From contig CALUIE010000014.1 in NCBI GenBank assembly GCA_944320605.1, forward strand, positions 1 through 45,304: a stretch of 45,304 nt of DNA, given 5' to 3'. The DNA is from an uncultured Phocaeicola sp. Lineage in GTDB: Bacteria > Bacteroidota > Bacteroidia > Bacteroidales > Bacteroidaceae. Both the position numbers and the translations under genes were made by a program. The notes under the pieces were generated by a model that had not been told where the DNA came from, made no database searches, and saw only the letters and a list, made by a program, of their open reading frames with translations. Of this stretch, positions 34,132-44,489 are shown piece after piece (position 1 is the stretch's first letter; each line of letters begins with the position of its first letter).

Positions 34132-37100
34132 TGACAGACAGACCGGAACACATCGACATACAGTCTTTTGATTTTTTCCAAAGAATAGAAAAAATACATA
34201 CTCAGCCCGCAGCGTCGCAAGACAACCTGCGGGCTAAGTACATTTTGCTATATAAGGTTCTGCAACAGGCATCATACGAACTGACTATGGGAGTGACGGC
34301 CTCATTCGCCAATATGTTCTCCAGACTGGACTTCATCTGCAAGGAAAAGAAGATGACTCCATCGGACAGATACGCTATACAGACAATGAGACGTAACTGT
34401 AATTCAGCAATGGGTGATAACTTCCAGCCGGACATGAATGAATATCTCTACGACCTAAGGGCTATAGTAAGATTCATATCGTTAGGCTTTGAAGAGGACA
34501 TACCGGCATCCATACTTCCACAGATACCACACTCCAACCGCCCGTACAGCGGAACACGCCTTTCGCATATCCCTTACGTCAGAGCTTCGGTGAACAGCTG
34601 GAACGAGAATCTGATTTTCGCATCAACCGACAGCGACGAGGATCCGATGATAGTAATAAACTATGCCAAAGGGGGATTCAACGGCGACATGATGTATCTG
34701 AATGATTTGCTTGAGGAAAACATGCAGATAAACCTGCTCGGTGTGAAAGTAGATGAAGAAAACCACTATATACCGGAACTGATAATACTATATCCTGATT
34801 TCCTTCTCGATATCAGTTCTTTGGCTTCATGCTTCAGAGAATACGGACATCATCCGTTTAACTATTTCATGAGCCGTATAAAGCCAAAGGCAAACACCCA
34901 CCACATTCTTATGGGTAACCTGGCAGGACTATTCCTCGACGATTATATAAACGAAAGGAATACACAACCTGTTACATACGCCGGAAGCCTGAAGAAATTC
35001 TTCTCTGTCTCGGCACTTGACTTCTGTACTTGCCACTTACCTGACAATTTCCACACAATGGCACAGGCGCAGATGATGAATATACGTTCCTTCGTAAACG
35101 ATATACTGCCACACAGCATTCCTTCTTTCGACAGAAACAAAGTTATGCTCGAAGCATCTTTTATATGCGAGAAACTTGGTTTGCAGGGACGTGTGGACTT
35201 ACTGCAGAAAGACTTCAAAGTCCTGATTGAACAAAAGGCCGGTAAAAAAGACGAATATAACAAAAGGCATAAGGAAGACCACTTCATACAGATGATGCTG
35301 TACCATGGCGTTCTAATGTATAATTTCGGAAAGGCAACCGAAGATATGCAGACATTTCTGCTTTATTCCAGATACACAGACGGACTTATAATAGAGCACT
35401 TTACAAACAGCCTCTTCCGTGAGAGTATCAAGCTGAGAAACATGATAGTCTGCAACGAAATGGCTTTCAGCGAAGGGGCTATCTCGAAAGTAACGGAAGA
35501 AATTGACACAGACCTGTTGAACGAGCTGCAAGTGCACAACAAACTCTGGACCGACTATCAGGAGCCTGAACTGTATAAAACTATTCAGACACTGAAACAC
35601 TGTTCACCATTGGAAAAGGCTTACTTCCAACGCTTTTTTACATTCATTTCAAAGGAGTCAGTATTGGCACGCACCGGCGGCAACGACGACTCTTCCAGAG
35701 GTTTCGCTTCGGTATGGAACACTCCGTTGGCTGAGAAAATAGAAAACGGTAACATTCTTACAGGTCTGATAATTAAAGACAAACGCAAAAGTTCGCCCAA
35801 TAAGGGATATGACCTGATAGAACTCAGCATACCTACTCAGAACGACGATTTCCTGCCTAACTTCAGAAAGGGAGACATTGTAATATTTTACCCATATAAA
35901 GAAAAGCCAGACGTGAGAAACGAAATTCTCATGAAAGGGAACATAACGGAAATAACACCAGACAGTGTAACCATAATACTAAGAAACGGACAGCAGAACA
36001 AGGATATAATAGGTGGCGATGACGAAACTTTTGCCATAGAACATGATTCATCAGATGTTTCTGCATCGGCAGGAATAAGAGGCTTGTTCTCTTTTCTTTC
36101 TGCACGTACAGACAGAAAAGAGCTTCTCCTTGGAGGCAGAGAAGCGTCATTTAATGATGGAATAAAGTTGAACGGAAGTTACGGACGTTTTGACGAAATC
36201 ATTCTTAAGGAAAAACAGGCTGAAGACTACTTCCTGCTTGTAGGTCCTCCTGGTACGGGCAAGACTTCATGCGCATTGAGATTTATGGTTGAAGAAGCCC
36301 TTTCGGAAAAAAACACGTCCCTGCTGTTATTATCATATACCAACAGGGCTGTAGATGAGATTTGCAGTATGCTTATTGATTCCGGCATAGCATCTGAAAC
36401 GCCTTTTATTCGCATAGGACATGAAATGTCGTGTGACAGAAGATTCGAACAATACCTGCTGAAAAACCAACTTGAGGATTGCCCGAAACTGGCTGATATA
36501 AAAAAGAAGATATTGGACACAAGGATATTCGTAGGAACGACTACAGCTATAAACAACAGACTCAATCTGTTCGATATCAAACACTTCGATATGGCTATTA
36601 TAGACGAGGCTTCACAAATTCTTGAACCTGACCTGATAGGAATATTATCTGCAAGGAGTGGCAACTATAATGCCATAGACAAATTCATACTTATAGGCGA
36701 TTACAAACAGTTACCAGCTATCGCACTTCAGAATGCAGAATGCGCCAAGATTACAGACCCTCTTCTGAACGCAATAGGATTGTATGACTGTAGAAACTCA
36801 TTGTTCGAAAGGCTATACAGGCAAAGTGACGAGAAGGCAAAAAGAGTACTTAGGAAACAGGGGCGAATGCACCCAGCCATCGCCGAATTTCCAAACACAA
36901 CATTCTATAGTCGCGAGTGTCTGGAATGTGTACCTCTACCCCATCAGGAAGAAGAATTTCCGTATTCAAACATCCCGGAAAATCCGGACATGATAGAAAA
37001 ACTTCTTGTTTCAAGGAGAATGATTTTCATCACTGCACCTACACCGGAAAATATAACAGCATTATCGGATAAGGCAAACATAAACGAAGCGATAATAATA

Positions 37101-38408
37101 GCCGCATTGTTGAAAAGAATTTACAGTCTGACGAAAAACTATTTTGATGCAGACAAAACCGTAGGAATCATTGTACCATATCGTAACCAGATAGCAATGA
37201 TAAGAAAGGAGATTTCATCGCTCGGTATTCCGGAACTTATGAACATCTCCATAGACACTGTAGAAAGATATCAGGGAAGCCAAAGGGACATTATAATATA
37301 TTCATTCACAGTAAGGAATACAAGCCAGTTAAATTTCCTAACATCGAATACTTTCAGAGAAGATGATGCTATAGTAGATCGCAAACTGAACGTAGCCATC
37401 ACACGTGCCAGAAAGCAAATGATACTTACAGGAAATCCACAGGTGCTAAGCGCAAGCATCACGTTCTACAAGCTGATGGAATATATACGTATGAACAACG
37501 GGTTTATAGAAACCAATACAGATAACTTCTGTAAAGGTAACTTCACGATACCTTCATACGACATGAACTGGGAAACGGACGAGAATTCGTATTCCATAAA
37601 ACCGGAATTTGAGCAGGCATTCAAGGATATAGTGGAAAGACAATATACTGAAAATATCTCTTTGTCAGAAATGGAAATTCCACGCGTAAAAGAACTGATT
37701 TCGTACGGAAAAACGGATTTCACATCTCTACATGGCCTTAAAGCCGATGAGTACACCCTACTGTTTAACTACCACGAAATGAAAAAACAATACTCTGCAG
37801 CCATGGCCATGTACGAGGATTGTGGGAACTGGCTGAGAAATGCAATACACAATGTATCTGGCAGAGTGGTATTCTGCGATATTTCATACGAATCGGCCGC
37901 ATCAGGACTGGCATTCATTGACCTGTGCAGACAGTTGAATCATACTGATATATATTACTTGGGAATATACCCTACGGAAGAGATGGGACAGACAAGCGAA
38001 AAATTCCTCACCTCAGAAAACTACAAACACGTGAAATGGAGCCTGTATCCACGTATCACTGCTGTAAGTAACGATTTTTGGAAATCACATTCCGTACTTC
38101 CTGAACTTGTAATATTCAACATGTCGAACATTATGGGCAGTATATCTCCTATAGAAGCAAGACATCTTGCCATGCACATAAACCAATTGGTACATACACG
38201 ACCGACGAACCACTACATAACTATATACAGGGATAATGCCGGAAACATGGCGAATAGGAATGCGTACATGGCTTTCTGCAGTCATTTAGACAAAGAATTA
38301 ATAAGCCTGAACGAGCAGATGCCAATGATATCAAAATATTATCTCAGAAGGGAGGCTAATATTCCTGAATATAAGGAGTTTATTTACGAAATCAAATCTA
38401 ACAGATAA
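34131..38408 (+). CDS. Large Dna2-like fusion: PD-(D/E)XK nuclease and SF1 helicase (1425 aa)
   Basis: The N-terminal 330 residues are unrecognised. A RecB/Dna2-type nuclease core follows, with GLQGRVDLL (Asp about 355) and VLIEQKAG (ExK about 366-368). The SF1 helicase of the Dna2/NAM7/Upf1 group has Walker A GPPGTGKTS at about 705, Walker B IIDEASQ at about 823, GDYKQLPA, a conserved RLYRQS near 894, YQGSQRDIIIYSF near 1047 and LNVAITRARKQ near 1086. Residues about 1100-1425 are unrecognised. Together these predict ATP-dependent DNA unwinding with strand cleavage, as in Dna2. Stops and starts overlap as TAATG on both sides. A repair role or phage defence is possible; the sequence does not decide. 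Confidence 0.85.
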   Translation: MTDRPEHIDIQSFDFFQRIEKIHTQPAASQDNLRAKYILLYKVLQQASYELTMGVTASFANMFSRLDFICKEKKMTPSDRYAIQTMRRNCNSAMGDNFQPDMNEYLYDLRAIVRFISLGFEEDIPASILPQIPHSNRPYSGTRLSHIPYVRASVNSWNENLIFASTDSDEDPMIVINYAKGGFNGDMMYLNDLLEENMQINLLGVKVDEENHYIPELIILYPDFLLDISSLASCFREYGHHPFNYFMSRIKPKANTHHILMGNLAGLFLDDYINERNTQPVTYAGSLKKFFSVSALDFCTCHLPDNFHTMAQAQMMNIRSFVNDILPHSIPSFDRNKVMLEASFICEKLGLQGRVDLLQKDFKVLIEQKAGKKDEYNKRHKEDHFIQMMLYHGVLMYNFGKATEDMQTFLLYSRYTDGLIIEHFTNSLFRESIKLRNMIVCNEMAFSEGAISKVTEEIDTDLLNELQVHNKLWTDYQEPELYKTIQTLKHCSPLEKAYFQRFFTFISKESVLARTGGNDDSSRGFASVWNTPLAEKIENGNILTGLIIKDKRKSSPNKGYDLIELSIPTQNDDFLPNFRKGDIVIFYPYKEKPDVRNEILMKGNITEITPDSVTIILRNGQQNKDIIGGDDETFAIEHDSSDVSASAGIRGLFSFLSARTDRKELLLGGREASFNDGIKLNGSYGRFDEIILKEKQAEDYFLLVGPPGTGKTSCALRFMVEEALSEKNTSLLLLSYTNRAVDEICSMLIDSGIASETPFIRIGHEMSCDRRFEQYLLKNQLEDCPKLADIKKKILDTRIFVGTTTAINNRLNLFDIKHFDMAIIDEASQILEPDLIGILSARSGNYNAIDKFILIGDYKQLPAIALQNAECAKITDPLLNAIGLYDCRNSLFERLYRQSDEKAKRVLRKQGRMHPAIAEFPNTTFYSRECLECVPLPHQEEEFPYSNIPENPDMIEKLLVSRRMIFITAPTPENITALSDKANINEAIIIAALLKRIYSLTKNYFDADKTVGIIVPYRNQIAMIRKEISSLGIPELMNISIDTVERYQGSQRDIIIYSFTVRNTSQLNFLTSNTFREDDAIVDRKLNVAITRARKQMILTGNPQVLSASITFYKLMEYIRMNNGFIETNTDNFCKGNFTIPSYDMNWETDENSYSIKPEFEQAFKDIVERQYTENISLSEMEIPRVKELISYGKTDFTSLHGLKADEYTLLFNYHEMKKQYSAAMAMYEDCGNWLRNAIHNVSGRVVFCDISYESAASGLAFIDLCRQLNHTDIYYLGIYPTEEMGQTSEKFLTSENYKHVKWSLYPRITAVSNDFWKSHSVLPELVIFNMSNIMGSISPIEARHLAMHINQLVHTRPTNHYITIYRDNAGNMANRNAYMAFCSHLDKELISLNEQMPMISKYYLRREANIPEYKEFIYEIKSNR

Positions 38409-39148
38409 TGACAAACAATACAAAATGTGCAGTTATAATGGGAGCTACTTCAGGATTAGGCTATGAAGTGGCACGACTTCTGCTTGCAGATGGTTGGAAA
38501 CTGGGAGTGGCAGGACGCAGGGAAGATAACCTGAAGAAATTACAGTCGGAATTTCCAGGACAGATATGCATAAAAGCTATAGACGTAAAGGACAGCAATG
38601 CAGATAAAGCACTCCTGTCTCTGATTGACGAACTCGGCGGTATGGACATGTATTTCCACAGTTCGGGCATAGGATTTCAAAATACCCAACTTTACGCAGA
38701 TATAGAACTGAATACACTTGAAACAAATGGAATAGGATTTACCAGACTGGTAGGTACAGCCTTCAGATATTTCAGAGAGAAAGGCGAGGGACATATAGCG
38801 GTGATAAGTTCAATTGCCGGAACGAAAGGTTTGGGCGTAGCACCTGCATATTCTGCTACAAAAAGATTCCAGAACATATATATAGATGCACTTGAACAGC
38901 TTGCAGGAATGCAGAAACTTAATATCCGTTTCACCGACATACGTCCGGGATTCGTTGCAACAAGTCTGCTTAACGACGGCAAGAACTATCCTATGCTGAT
39001 GAAGGCACCATACGCAGCCAGACTTATAGTAAAAGCTATAAGTAAGCATAAACGAATAGCAGTTATAGACTGGAAGTACCGCATCTTAGTGTTCTTCTGG
39101 AGACTCATACCTCGATGCATCTGGAAAAGAATGAAAGTGAAAAACTAA
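38408..39148 (+). CDS. Short-chain dehydrogenase/reductase (SDR)
   Basis: 246 residues of the classical SDR family. The cofactor loop is GATSGLG near residues 12-18, followed by GRREDN, which suggests NADP(H) preference. The catalytic Ser lies in VISSIAG and the Tyr/Lys pair in YSATK (about 148-152). The substrate is unknown. Its ATG overlaps the stop of the nuclease-helicase gene by one base (TAATG). It ends one base before the converging MATE gene. Confidence 0.88.
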   Translation: MTNNTKCAVIMGATSGLGYEVARLLLADGWKLGVAGRREDNLKKLQSEFPGQICIKAIDVKDSNADKALLSLIDELGGMDMYFHSSGIGFQNTQLYADIELNTLETNGIGFTRLVGTAFRYFREKGEGHIAVISSIAGTKGLGVAPAYSATKRFQNIYIDALEQLAGMQKLNIRFTDIRPGFVATSLLNDGKNYPMLMKAPYAARLIVKAISKHKRIAVIDWKYRILVFFWRLIPRCIWKRMKVKN

Positions 39149-39149
39149 A

Positions 39150-40517
39150 TTATACAGTATGCAGAGCTTTCTCTTTTTCCACTATACGGCATAACCTGCG
39201 ATACACATATCTGAATGCGGGAAGAAGAAAGGCCACAGCAAACATCCATGCCACAGGGTCGCCAAAACAGACAGCCCAATATCCCCACATAGGGACTGCT
39301 ACCACACTAACCAATATACGGGCAATCATCTCTGCCACACCGGAAAGCATTGACAGCTGTGTATAACCTGCTCCCTGAATGGTATATCTGAATATACACA
39401 CCATACCCAAAAATATGAAGAATGAAGCCGATACATGCAGAAACAATGCCGTGTCGGCCAATACTTCTGTTTCAGAGGCATCGACAAACAGCATGGCTAT
39501 CTCTTCAGAAAAATTCCACAAGACCAGATTCACCATTGCTACATAGGCTACAGTAAGTAACATTGATGCTTTAACGCCCTGCCATATTCTCTCCGGTTTT
39601 CCGGCTCCATAATTCTGACCGCTATACGTTGCCATTGCCATACCGAGACTTTCGAGCATACAGAGGAAGAACATCTTTATCCTCATAGCCGCCGTGAATG
39701 CTGCCACACATGCCGTACCCAAAGCATTGTTGGAACTCTGAAGCATTATACTGCCAATGGCTGTTATGGAGAACTGAAGCCCCATAGGAGCACCTATGTA
39801 GAGCAACTGTTTTGCCAGTTCTGGTCGGAAACGCCTGTCGGCCGGAGCTGTTTTAAGAATATCGAACTTGCGATACATATACTTGTAGCACATCAGTGCA
39901 GATACCCCTTGCGAAACAACCGTAGCTATGGCAGCACCTGCAACACCCCATTCAAACACCAGGATACAAAGCAAATCCAGAACGATATTCAGAACAGTAG
40001 ATATAAGGAGAAACCAAAACGGCGTCTTGCTGTCACCCAATGCACGTATGATACTGGAAAGAAGGTTGTAATAGAAAGTACAAGGAATTCCGATAAAAGT
40101 AACCAGGAGGTATAGATACGCTCCTTCCATGATATTGTCAGGTGTCTGCATCCACCTTAGGATATAAGCACATAAAAAACTGGTAATTATAGCTATGCCT
40201 ACAGACATAATTCCTGCCAGTTTAAGACTTACAGACACATACCTGCGCATAGTAATATAATCTCGCGCACCAAACTTCTGAGCCACAGGAATACCAAAGC
40301 CACCACAACAACCATTGCAGAAACCAAGGATAAGAAATACTACAGACGTACTGGCACCAACAGAAGCCAGTGCATTAATACCAAGAAACTTACCAACAAT
40401 GGCGGCATCGACAAACGAATATGTCTGCTGAAGCAGATTTCCCAATAAAAGCGGAACTGTGAAATTCAATATTAGAGGCAGAGGAGCCCCTGATGTCATC
40501 TCTTTAGACTTTGCCAT
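39150..40517 (-). CDS. MATE family efflux transporter
   Basis: 455 residues with about twelve membrane segments in two halves. The N-terminus is MAKSKEMTSGAPLPLILNFT, then VPLLLGNLLQQTYSFVDAAI, VGKFLG, typical of MATE exporters, which expel drugs or metabolites using Na+ or H+. I chose the ATG at 40517 because a promoter -7 element (TACCTTTG) lies at 40550-40543, inside the longer open frame that starts at 40565; that longer start would be upstream of the transcript. The stop codon is one base from that of the converging SDR gene, with no terminator between them. Confidence 0.92.
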   Translation of the reverse strand: MAKSKEMTSGAPLPLILNFTVPLLLGNLLQQTYSFVDAAIVGKFLGINALASVGASTSVVFLILGFCNGCCGGFGIPVAQKFGARDYITMRRYVSVSLKLAGIMSVGIAIITSFLCAYILRWMQTPDNIMEGAYLYLLVTFIGIPCTFYYNLLSSIIRALGDSKTPFWFLLISTVLNIVLDLLCILVFEWGVAGAAIATVVSQGVSALMCYKYMYRKFDILKTAPADRRFRPELAKQLLYIGAPMGLQFSITAIGSIMLQSSNNALGTACVAAFTAAMRIKMFFLCMLESLGMAMATYSGQNYGAGKPERIWQGVKASMLLTVAYVAMVNLVLWNFSEEIAMLFVDASETEVLADTALFLHVSASFFIFLGMVCIFRYTIQGAGYTQLSMLSGVAEMIARILVSVVAVPMWGYWAVCFGDPVAWMFAVAFLLPAFRYVYRRLCRIVEKEKALHTV

Positions 40518-40542
40518 ATATCCTGTACTTTTTACCGGGATG

Positions 40543-40550
40543 CAAAGGTA
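40543..40550 (-). promoter_or_regulatory. -7 element of the MATE gene promoter
   Basis: On the minus strand TACCTTTG is a full TAnnTTTG. It lies 26 bases before the chosen MATE start and settles that start against the upstream ATG at 40565. The -33 region is weak. Confidence 0.6.
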
Positions 40551-40594
40551 ATGTATTTTCCACACTCATAGACTTATGGTTATTGGGATTTTAA

Positions 40595-40649
40595 CAAAAA
40601 ATAAACTGCACCGGACGATATTGTTCTCACAACCATCATCCAATGCAGT
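40595..40649 (-). terminator. Intrinsic terminator of the phosphohexomutase gene
   Basis: The arms 40605-40619 and 40635-40649 form a 15-bp stem with three G-U pairs, extended by TTGT/ACAA inside. On the minus strand the stem is followed by TTATTTTTTG. A TTTAAA-rich stretch (40668-40715) separates it from the mutase stop codon. Confidence 0.78.
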
Positions 40650-40715
40650 CTATAATATTATTCGAACACTGTTTAAACATTATTTAAACGGTGTTTAAAA
40701 GCCATTTAAATGATA

Positions 40716-42461
40716 TCAGATACCAAGAGATTTCTTGACAGCTTCAATCTTTTCTTCAGCGTCGGCACATGCTCCGGCATAGCACTTAGGACATGCCATT
40801 TCACCCTTGATTTCCATATAGAACTTAATCTTAGGTTCAGTACCTGAAGGACGTACAGAAATCTTAGTACCGTCTTCTGTGAAGAACTGAAGCACGTTAG
40901 ATGGTTCCGGCATATCGATATCAGTTACATTACCGTTACCGTCTGTAGCCTTAAGAGTCTTGTAGTCCTTAACGAGAGCAACCTTAGAACCGCCAAGTTC
41001 CTTAGGAGGACATGCACGGAAGTTGTCCATCATAGCCTTGATTTCGTCAGCACCGCTCTTACCCGGTTTAGTAACGTTTACAGTCACTTCCTTAGAGAAA
41101 CCGTATTCAACATAGATTTCCATCAATATATCGTACAATGTCTTGCCCTGGTCTTTAGCCCATGCACAGATTTCAGCAAGAAGAGCACAAGCAGAAACAG
41201 CATCTTTATCGCGAACGAAATCTTCAGCAAGGAATCCGTAGCTTTCTTCACCACCACCGATGTACTGCTTGATACCTTCGTTCAGGCGGATCTGACGTGC
41301 AATCCATTTGAAACCAGTGTAGCAGTCGTACATTTCAATATTGTTCTTGTCAGCCACAGCCTTGATAAGTTCAGTAGTAACGATAGTCTTAACAACGAAT
41401 TCATTACCCTTCATCTTACCCATAGCGATACGGTTCTTGATGATGTAGTACAAGAAAATCAAGCAAGTCTGGTTACCGTTGATAAGTACCCATTCGCCTT
41501 CGCTGTTCTTGCAAGCCATACCAACACGGTCAGCGTCAGGGTCGGAAGCCATAACGATATCGGCATCGATACTCTTTGCAAGGTTGATAGCAAGTGTAAG
41601 AGCCTCAGCATTTTCAGGGTTTGGAGAAATTACGGTTGGGAAATCACCACTCTTCACCATCTGTTCAGGAACGCAGTGAACATTCTCAAATCCCCACATC
41701 TTAAGAGCCTGAGGGATAAGCATCATACCTGTTCCGTGGATAGGAGTATAAACGATCTTAAGATCTTTCTGACGTTTGATAACTTCAGGATCGATAGAAA
41801 TTGAGTGAACTTTTTCCAAATAAACATCATCTACATCCTTACCGATAATCTGGATAAGGTCTTTGTTGCCTTCGAATTTGATATCTGCAGCAGAAGCAAT
41901 CTTGTTAACTTCGTCAATGATACCCTTGTCGTGTGGAGCAAGAACCTGTGCACCATCGTCCCAATATGCCTTGTAACCGTTGTATTCCTTTGGATTGTGA
42001 GAAGCTGTAAGGATGATACCGCTCTGACAGCCAAGGTGACGGATAGCGAACGACATTTCAGGAGTAGGACGCATATCATCGAAAAGATATACCTTGATAC
42101 CGTTTGCCGAGAAGATATTAGCGGAGATTTCAGCAAACAATCGGCTGTTGTTACGGCAGTCGTGACCAACAACTACAGAGATATCTTTCTTGCCTGCAAA
42201 ACATTTATTAAGATAGTTAGACAATCCCTGAGTTGCAGCACCTACAGTGTAGATGTTCATGCGGTTTGAGCCAACCCCCATGATACCACGCAAACCACCT
42301 GTACCAAATTCAAGATCTTTATAGAATGCTTCAATCAAGTCAGTCTTGTCTTCGCTTTCAATCATACGTTTTACTTCAGCCTGAGTTTCGGCATCGTATG
42401 CAGGTGTCAACCATTTCTGTGCCTTCTCAATACAAAGCTTAATTAATTCTTCGTTTCCCAT
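40716..42461 (-). CDS. Phospho-sugar mutase (phosphoglucomutase/phosphomannomutase family)
   Basis: 581 residues of the alpha-D-phosphohexomutase superfamily, which interconverts hexose 1- and 6-phosphates in the cytoplasm. The phosphoserine loop is TASHNPKEYNGYK with Ser near 153, the metal loop is SDPDADRVG, the sugar-binding loop GGGEESYGFL and the phosphate-binding loop RPSGTEPKIKFY. The length fits the PGM2-like subgroup, so glucose-1-phosphate/glucose-6-phosphate is the likely pair, which would also feed the glycogen operon at 5.6-10.2 kb. It stands alone, with a promoter upstream and a terminator downstream. Confidence 0.93.
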   Translation of the reverse strand: MGNEELIKLCIEKAQKWLTPAYDAETQAEVKRMIESEDKTDLIEAFYKDLEFGTGGLRGIMGVGSNRMNIYTVGAATQGLSNYLNKCFAGKKDISVVVGHDCRNNSRLFAEISANIFSANGIKVYLFDDMRPTPEMSFAIRHLGCQSGIILTASHNPKEYNGYKAYWDDGAQVLAPHDKGIIDEVNKIASAADIKFEGNKDLIQIIGKDVDDVYLEKVHSISIDPEVIKRQKDLKIVYTPIHGTGMMLIPQALKMWGFENVHCVPEQMVKSGDFPTVISPNPENAEALTLAINLAKSIDADIVMASDPDADRVGMACKNSEGEWVLINGNQTCLIFLYYIIKNRIAMGKMKGNEFVVKTIVTTELIKAVADKNNIEMYDCYTGFKWIARQIRLNEGIKQYIGGGEESYGFLAEDFVRDKDAVSACALLAEICAWAKDQGKTLYDILMEIYVEYGFSKEVTVNVTKPGKSGADEIKAMMDNFRACPPKELGGSKVALVKDYKTLKATDGNGNVTDIDMPEPSNVLQFFTEDGTKISVRPSGTEPKIKFYMEIKGEMACPKCYAGACADAEEKIEAVKKSLGI

Positions 42462-42629
42462 GATTAGTTGTTATTAAAATGATTATTGATTATATGATTA
42501 ATTATCCACAAAAATATAAAATAAAAACAAATTATCCTAATGTTTTTCATTTAAAGTATATGTTCACGTAACAAAGTTTTGAATACTGACAAAGATGTAT
42601 TACAATAATGGCAGTTAATACTAACGATA

Positions 42630-42637
42630 CAAAGTTA
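42630..42637 (-). promoter_or_regulatory. Candidate -7 element for the phosphohexomutase gene
   Basis: On the minus strand TAACTTTG is a full TAnnTTTG directly after the terminator of the UPF0210 operon. It implies a leader of about 160 bases before the mutase start at 42461, in which I see no riboswitch that I recognise. Confidence 0.45.
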
Positions 42638-42693
42638 AAAAACAAAGGACATCCACCATTTATTGTTTATGACAATACAGATGGATGTCCTTT
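42637..42693 (-). terminator. Intrinsic terminator of the ACT-UPF0210 operon
   Basis: AAAGGACATCCA (42644-42655) pairs with TGGATGTCCTTT (42682-42693), with an inner TATTGT/ACAATA stem. On the minus strand the hairpin is followed by GTTTTTTAA. It lies 24 bases after the UPF0210 stop. Confidence 0.85.
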
Positions 42694-42717
42694 TTATATT
42701 TTAAAATTATTCAGAAC

Positions 42718-44082
42718 TTAGTTCTTGAAACTATGTATCGGAGCGGGGATACGTCCTCCCCTGTTTACAAACGCATCACAACTGAAACGGTTGATTGGCA
42801 TTACCGGCGCATACCCCAAAAGACCTCCGAACTCAACTGTCTCGCCTATGGTCTTTCCGACTACAGGAATTACACGTACCGCTGTTGTCTTTTGGTTTAT
42901 CATTCCTATGGCAGCCTCATCGGCTATCATTCCTGCAATAGAAGTAGCCGGAGTATCACCAGGAATAGCTATCATGTCAAGTCCAACAGAGCATACACAT
43001 GTCATAGCCTCAAGTTTCTCTATTGTAAGGGCTCCTGCCACAACCGCATCTATCATTCCCTGGTCTTCGCTGACAGGAATAAACGCCCCGCTAAGACCTC
43101 CTACGTATGATGATGCCATCACACCACCCTTCTTAACCTGATCGTTAAGCAGTGCAAGGGCCGCTGTAGTTCCCGGTGCACCAGGATACTCAAGACCTAT
43201 CTCCTGAAGTATTTCAGCCACACTGTCACCCACAGCAGGTGTAGGTGCGAGTGAAAGGTCTATTATACCGAAAGGAATACCGAGACGATGAGACGCCTCC
43301 TGTGCGACAAGCTGTCCTACACGTGTAATCTTGAATGCTGTACGTTTTATTGTCTCGCAAAGGACTTCAAAACTTGCTCCTCTGATTTGTTCAAGTGCAT
43401 ATTTCACTACTCCCGGACCACTTACTCCTACGTTTATCACTGCATCGTCTTCCGATACACCGTGAAATGCACCTGCCATGAACGGATTATCATCAGGAGC
43501 ATTACAGAGAACCACCAGTTTGGCGCAACCTAAAGAATCACGGTCTTTTGTCAACTCTGCTGTTTCCTTTATGATATCTCCCATAAGGCGTACGGCATCC
43601 ATATTGAGTCCGGTCTTTGTAGAACCTACATTTACAGAGCTGCATATTCTCTCTGTACATGCCAATGCCTTAGGAATTGAACGTATGAAAAGTTCATCGC
43701 TATGACTCATACCTTTCGATACGATAGCCGAGTAACCTCCTATAAAGTTCACTCCCAATTCGGCTGCCACACGGTCAAGTGTCTGTGCAATCTTTACATA
43801 ATCATCGGAAGTCTTACACGCTGAACCGCCTACCAAAGCTATAGGAGTGATGGAAATACGCTTGTTTACGATAGGAATACCGAATTCCTTTGATATTTCC
43901 TCGCCTGTACTGACCAGCTTTCCGGCAAGACGGGTTATCTTGTTATATATATTCTGACAAAGGACATCAAGATTACCATCTGCACAATCAAGAAGATTGA
44001 TACCCATTGTGATGGTGCGGACATCAAGATTTTCCTTTTCTATCATTTTATTGGTTTCAATAACCTCGGATATATTTATCAT
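42718..44082 (-). CDS. UPF0210 (DUF711) protein
   Basis: 454 residues, the usual length of the family, with [47 protein letters not shown]-like text ([20 protein letters not shown]) and [17 protein letters not shown]. Family structures resemble the ten-stranded barrel of pyruvate formate-lyase-like enzymes, but they lack a glycyl radical motif and I see none here. Function is not established. It follows the UPF0237 ACT-domain gene by 44 bases, the usual partner in many bacteria, so the ACT protein probably regulates it. Confidence 0.92.
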   Translation of the reverse strand: MINISEVIETNKMIEKENLDVRTITMGINLLDCADGNLDVLCQNIYNKITRLAGKLVSTGEEISKEFGIPIVNKRISITPIALVGGSACKTSDDYVKIAQTLDRVAAELGVNFIGGYSAIVSKGMSHSDELFIRSIPKALACTERICSSVNVGSTKTGLNMDAVRLMGDIIKETAELTKDRDSLGCAKLVVLCNAPDDNPFMAGAFHGVSEDDAVINVGVSGPGVVKYALEQIRGASFEVLCETIKRTAFKITRVGQLVAQEASHRLGIPFGIIDLSLAPTPAVGDSVAEILQEIGLEYPGAPGTTAALALLNDQVKKGGVMASSYVGGLSGAFIPVSEDQGMIDAVVAGALTIEKLEAMTCVCSVGLDMIAIPGDTPATSIAGMIADEAAIGMINQKTTAVRVIPVVGKTIGETVEFGGLLGYAPVMPINRFSCDAFVNRGGRIPAPIHSFKN

Positions 44083-44126
44083 GAGTTTCTGTTTTTTTAA
44101 TCTAAAAGCTAATAACTGACAACTCC

Positions 44127-44399
44127 TTAAATACGATGCATCTTATCGAAGATTTCTTCTCTCTGACACTTAATCTGCACACCCATTGTTTCTCCTAAGG
44201 CAGACATTTCAGTAACAATCTGCTCAAAAGGTTTTTCGATGGCTGACATGTCAACAATCATCATCATGTTGAAATATTCCTGAACAATAGTCTGTGAAAT
44301 GTCAAGTATGTTTACTTTGTTATCTGCCAGATATGTACACACTTTGGCAATGATACCTATAGTATCCTTTCCTACTACGGTGATAATTGATTTATTCAT
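44127..44399 (-). CDS. UPF0237 ACT-domain protein
   Basis: 90 residues forming a single ACT domain: [53 protein letters not shown] domains bind small ligands, often amino acids. The gene is paired with UPF0210 downstream in one leftward operon, an association found widely. The ligand is unknown. A promoter -7 element lies 33 bases upstream. Confidence 0.92.
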   Translation of the reverse strand: MNKSIITVVGKDTIGIIAKVCTYLADNKVNILDISQTIVQEYFNMMMIVDMSAIEKPFEQIVTEMSALGETMGVQIKCQREEIFDKMHRI

Positions 44400-44431
44400 C
44401 TTTAATTGATTTTTAATAACTAATTTATCGG

Positions 44432-44439
44432 CAAAGATA
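44432..44439 (-). promoter_or_regulatory. -7 element of the ACT-UPF0210 operon
   Basis: On the minus strand TATCTTTG is a full TAnnTTTG, 33 bases before the start codon at 44399. No strong -33 element at 20 bases. It separates this operon from mazG upstream. Confidence 0.55.
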
Positions 44440-44489
44440 GTTAATTGATTTCAAAATGAAAGAGTTTCAATCCGAAATATCGCAAAAAT

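Noticed and set aside
40668-40715. Cluster of TTTAAA palindromes after the phosphohexomutase gene, partly resembling a stretch at 18118-18142 inside the AmgK-like gene
   Set aside because: Short AT-rich palindromes are expected in such spacers and the second copy is coding; no consistent spacing or element boundary was found.
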